Shown here one piece after another: positions 60,006 through 64,000 of a stretch of DNA of 64,000 bases. The notes under the pieces are model-generated. The model ran no database searches. It saw nothing but the letters and a program-made list of their open reading frames with translations, and was not told the origin of the DNA. The first letter of the stretch is position 1. The number at the start of each line of letters is the position of its first letter. Position numbers and translations under genes: made by a program. The stretch is from Limnoperna fortunei (lineage: Eukaryota > Mollusca > Bivalvia > Mytilida > Modiolidae), in contig OX104114.1 in NCBI GenBank assembly GCA_944474755.1, positions 25,133,220 to 25,197,219 of the forward strand, written 5' to 3'.

Positions 60006-61196
60006 TAATTTATATCCTGAAATACCGTTCGAATTAAGCATTTGAATTAAACTCAACACTAGACAAACAGCTTTGTCTTCAATGGGCTTCGCCCAATACC
60101 CCACCAGGTTTGCAGTATAATCATGGGTCCTTGATATCTCGCAAACAATTACATTTCGCAGTACAAATCATTTTTTAAATTATTGTTTGTTGAAATAAAT
60201 GTGAAACTAACAGATATGTTTTAGTGTAACAGTACTTTCTATTTCCTTAAACTAGTCTTGTTGTATTTAAACTGATAAAGGTTGTTTGTTTTAAAATGAA
60301 ATGATATATTCAGCGTTCTTGAATGTATATCATGTTAAACGAGTAATCAATGTTTGTTCAATATCATAATAGTATATATATTTGAAATATACAATATCTG
60401 GATATTTTTTATATTCACCTTTGCTAGCCAAGTGTTTTTATGATTGGTTATGCCATGCTCGTAAGGGACATAACCTAGAAAATCCACAAGATGGCAGTGC
60501 TCGGGAATTACAAATATACGGCTCTATGTACCAAGTATCAATTCATTACTGTTGGCTAGTGAAGAAGAGTCTCAGTTGGATTCTTCTGGTACTAGTATTT
60601 CATGTATTCGTTAATGTTATCTTTTACTTCATTCGTGTTATTGTTATCTACTCTCAGTTGTTATATCTCAATTTTATATCCCTGTTCATGTTTTCACCAA
60701 ATGCTTTTTGTGTTTCAGCCTGATTCAATTAATGCAAATGTCGCGTGTCGGTCGGTTGCCATTTGATATCAACGGTGTTCAGATAATTAGTGCCTAACTA
60801 ACTATTGCTATCTAATTTATACAGTGTATACTTAAGCAGGAATTACTAGACTGCGTATAGATGTCACTGGGTATTAGTATAAGCCTTATTCAGGAGTTAA
60901 AATACCAATCCCAAGCAATATTCACTTACTAATGTTCCCTTGTGTCTTTTTCAGACAATTGCCACAATAAATATGACAAAGTAAACCAAGATTGCAGCTG
61001 CTTATACATTAGTGGGAGAGTCCATTATGATGGATGCCATAATGAGGTGCGTTTGATCTATAATTGACATGCGGTAACCAACCGGATATACATAATGTAT
61101 CTAAGGGACCATTTTTATATCAATAAAACTTACCACTATAAATTATGATATACTCCCTTAGCGACCTTGACACAGCAGGAAGATAAACAATAATTC
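60006..61196. other. Intergenic stretch
   Basis: No gene is supported. A hairpin TGGGCTTCGCCCA lies near 60083. The plus frame at 60382-60723 starts at a TTG, is hydrophobic and AT-rich, and resembles nothing recognisable. Confidence 0.35.
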
Positions 61197-61531
61197 TTGA
61201 ACTGTTCCCCTCAAAGCGGATATCCTATCTCTAATACCCAATTTACCTCATTCCATTTCCTGGACGCTATGTCCCCGTCTTGGAAAGGAATGTTCGCCTA
61301 TGCATTCCCTCCATTCAGATTTCTCCACCAGGTTCTAGCAAAGATCAGAGTCGAGGACAGCAAGATTATTCTTATTACGCGAGCTTGGCCAAAACAAGGG
61401 TGGTACACAGATCTGCTGCATCTGTCTTGTGCCAGACCTCTTCGTCTTCCTACTATCTCAATTCAGAGGAAAGGTGGTACATCCCAACCCAGAGTCTCTG
61501 CACCTTCAAACCTGGTTACTATCAGGGAGGG
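61197..61531 (+). pseudogene. DIRS-like retrotransposon fragment (end of RT/RNase H region)
   Basis: The plus reading FLDAMSPSWKGMFAYAFPPF, then KIILITRAWPKQGWYTDLL, is the conserved DALS..W.G..AYAFPP ... ILIAP.WP...W..DLL signature. It closes the RT/RNase H part of DIRS-type tyrosine-recombinase elements. A frameshift near 61460 moves the reading to GKVVHPNPESLHLQTWLLSG, the next conserved block. The recombinase and most of the polymerase are absent. The fragment is cut at 61532 by the 3' end of the following LINE. Its first ~30 bp may be flanking DNA. Confidence 0.7.
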
Positions 61532-61749
61532 TTTAGTTTAAACATATTTTATTTGTAAATTGTACAAAATGGATTGGACACAAGTAAATGCATACTTAGG
61601 ACGTCCTCTCCGCAATACAGAAATATACATTAAAGCATAACACAGGGTACAAGAACGAGCATTAAATAATGTTTTGTGGTTAACTCACAAGTTTAGAAGG
61701 GGAAAGAAGTGGAAAGTGCTGACTTATGTTGGTCTATCAAAGAAAACAA

Positions 61750-63594
61750 TTAAGTTATATCAAATCGTTCGGATCTCTTTATGAAATCAAATACTTCTTT
61801 GAATATAAGAATATTTTCATCGTAAGAAAGATTCAAATCTCCATGCGTAAGTATTGCAACACTTATAGGATTTTGAAGCCAGTTTAATTTATTTACAAGT
61901 TGAGCTCTATGATGACGATATAGAGGACACACTAAAAAATAATGATTTGCATCTTCTATTGGAAATCCACATCTACAAGAGGGATTTGGTACAAGATTTG
62001 CTTTATGCAAGTCGTTGTTTAGAAACGAAGCGGAACATCTTAACTGAGTGAGAATAATATTAAACTTCCATGGGCCATAAGAAAAATGTCTTGGCACGTT
62101 ACCGTTAGTCAATCCTGACGCTTTTAAGGCATTCTTGAACGCTCCTATTGTAGGTGAGTTTCGAATAGAAAGGTCAAGATTGTTCCAATGTCTAATAGTA
62201 TTCGGAATGAAAGAGTTGTTTGTTACTGATAGTCTACAAAAAGGAAGTACTATATCTTCACCATTACGTAGTGGATAAGCACTTAGACTTTGAACTTTCG
62301 GAGGCATGAGATTATTCAAATAATTAGGAGTCTCATGGTTTTGTATTTTATAAAATAAATTAAGACGCCGTTTGAGTCTTCTATCAGCCAATGTTTCCCA
62401 ACCTATTTCATGATACAATATCTCTAGTTTGGTAAACAAAGGCAGTCCAGTTACAATTCGAGCGGCTTCTATGTGTAGTTGTTCAAGTTTGGAGACATTG
62501 CCGACGCCACAGTTGTCCCAAACTTCGGATGCATATTCAAACAATGGTCTAATAAATACAAGATATAGTTTTTCTAAATTATCACGACTAAGTTGATATT
62601 TCAATCTTTTTAGTACGTTGATATGTTTAGTTACACTAGAAATGATATTGTGAACATGAGTGTTCCACTTGGCATCACTGCTAAAAGTAAGTCCTAGTTG
62701 TTTGTGACAACAAGATGTAGGAATCGACACGCCATTAAGTGTAAAAGAAATGTCATTGCTTTCCAAATTGGAAAAAATAACAATATCTGTTTTGTCAGGG
62801 TTAAAGGACATAAGCCATTTTCTTGACCAATCGTCTAACTCTCGTAAATCATGATCAATAACACTTTTAATTTGTTCTTGATCATGATGAGAATAGTTAA
62901 AAGATGTGTCATCAGCAAATAATCTACATAAAGAAGTAAGTCTAAGAGCAATATCATTTATATAGATTATAAATAATAAGGGTCCTAGAACAGATCCTTG
63001 TGGTACACCTGCAGACGTGTTGCACAAAGAAGACTTCGACGAATGTAGTATAACTCTCTGTTTTCGTAAATTTAGGTAGCTTTCAAACCAATGATAAAGA
63101 TCGTTTTTGATACCATATGCCTGGATTTTCTTCAAAAGTCCATTATGCCACACTTTATCAAATGCCTTGGAGAAGTCACAAAACACAAAACAGTTGCTTT
63201 CTTTCTTCTCCAAAGAATTCAAAATACAGTTGTACATTTCAAGTAATTGGTGAACAGTTGAGTACTTGGGTAAAAATCCAGACTGGTGTTCATAAATAAG
63301 ATTATTTGCGACTAAATGGTTGTAGACACGTTTATAAACAACTCTTTCTAATACCTTTCCAACACAACTTATTAATGATATTGGACGGTAGTTAGATGGC
63401 AAAGAACTATCCCCCTTTTTAAAAATAGGAACTACATTGGCAACTTTCCAATCATTTGGGAACTGACATTGTTGTGATGATTTATTAAATAATATTTGCA
63501 ATGGAATAGCTATTTTTGATGGACTTATTTTTAACATTTTATGACTAATAATATCTGGTCCAGATGCCTTATTTGGTTTAAAAATTTTTTAAAT
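61750..63594 (-). CDS. LINE reverse transcriptase (third LINE), long open frame
   Basis: A 595-codon frame (ATG 63535-63537; the coding sequence continues upstream in KPNKASGPDIISHK) shows the complete RT domain. Motifs are WKVANVVPIFKKGD (30-43), NYRPISLISCVGKVLE (49-64), FCDFSKAFDKVWH (119-131), AGVPQGSVLGPLLF (176-189) and CRLFADDTSF (204-213). The thumb region and a C-terminal cysteine segment CRCGFPIEDANHYFLVCP end it at TAA/stop 61750. GVPQGS plus FADD is the pattern of the CR1/Jockey-like groups. The clade call is inference. Confidence 0.85.
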
Positions 63595-64000
63595 ATCTAT
63601 TATTTCACTTTGCTGTACTTGAATACTATCAATATAGCTGTTTGTTCTTTCTGGAAAGTCTGAGGGTAATAGATTCACATCCTCAACTTGAGTGATGGAT
63701 GAGAAATATTTGTTTAGTAGGTCGCATTTGTGTTCTTCGTCATAAACATAATTATCAGAATTAGGGTCTGTAGTGATATCTTTAAGAGGAGGAATGTCAG
63801 ATAATCCCTTGTTTGATTTTAATAACATTTTCATAATTTTCCAATAAGTTTTAGGCGTAGAAGCACTTTCGAGTATTATGTTATCTAGATTTTCTTCAAA
63901 CTTTTCTTTTGCTGCATGCCTTTATAAGATTATTTACCCTATTTCTCTGCTGTTTGTACCTCGTCACATCCCTATCATTTTTGGATTGTAGAGCAATTTT
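63589..64000 (-). pseudogene. Upstream RT linker of the third LINE, frameshifted
   Basis: The minus frame 63589-63834 reads KSNKGLSDIPPLKD, NKYFSSITQVED and SEIIDI, the linker before the RT fingers. A homopolymer run at about 63580-63592 shifts the frame into the main RT reading, and a second shift lies near 63915 at GCATGC. Beyond it, DRDVTRYKQQRNRVNNLIK continues to the window edge. Two single-base breaks suggest a fairly recent copy. Confidence 0.7.

Larger units (their letters stand above)
61532..64000 (-). mobile_element. LINE on minus strand, running out of the window
   Basis: The 3' end is at TTTAGTTTAAAC (61532), a terminus shared with the fragment at 19178. The 3' UTR occupies 61532-61749 and the reverse transcriptase follows upstream. 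The 5' part, with any endonuclease and ORF1, is beyond the window. Judging by motifs (GVPQGSVLGPLLF, FADD), it is of a different group from the two LINEs at 52-60 kb. Confidence 0.85.

Noticed and set aside
60083..60095. TGGGCTTCGCCCA hairpin as a terminator
   Set aside because: Intrinsic terminators are not expected in an animal genome, and there is no adjacent gene.
60382..60723. 113-codon hydrophobic open frame
   Set aside because: It starts at a TTG and has the composition of AT-rich non-coding DNA; nothing in it is recognisable.

Overview
The window looks like nuclear DNA of a bivalve mollusc, most likely a mytilid mussel. The grounds are AT-rich, intron-bearing sequence, dense repeats carrying the CGTCCGTCGTCCGTC-type text common in bivalve genomes, non-LTR retrotransposons, a RING-less B-box/TRIM-like gene with pseudogene relatives, and a hammerhead-ribozyme-like repeat. 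No species can be fixed from sequence alone. No tRNA, rRNA or CRISPR locus was seen.

Host genes are few. The last two exons of a phytanoyl-CoA dioxygenase domain gene (PHYHD1-like, + strand) lie at 1878-2004 and 3900-3957, joined by good splice signals. One intact single-exon B-box/coiled-coil/beta-propeller gene lies on the minus strand at 27172-29007. Three broken relatives on the same strand (20285-22092, 32145-33370, 38800-39115), with diverged copies of the PHYHD1 3' end (23.4-24.4 kb and twice in 43-52 kb), show that this stretch grew by repeated local segmental duplication.

Layout: 0-14 kb holds four copies of a modular repeat family built on a ~165-bp monomer, a second short repeat with inverted ends, a decayed LINE and one arm of an inverted duplication whose other arm is at 14.4-15.3 kb. 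From 15 to 40 kb are diverged paralogous blocks, the TRIM-like copies, SINE-like pieces and a palindromic MITE. From 40075 to 51972 a 5.95-kb unit is tandemly duplicated with only about 20 differences seen by eye; each unit carries a 353-bp hammerhead-type element with direct repeats. From about 52.4 to 60.0 kb lies a nearly full-length but decayed LINE (ORF1, endonuclease, reverse transcriptase). A second, 5'-truncated LINE is inserted in its ORF1 in opposite orientation, with a 6-bp target-site duplication. From 61.2 kb to the end a DIRS-like fragment abuts a third LINE on the minus strand that runs off the window.

The paralogous blocks are informative: three repeat insertions (4244, 4882 and 10359) and the MITE at 33404 can each be compared with an uninserted paralogue inside the same window. 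All identities come from reading the sequence; no database search was possible.
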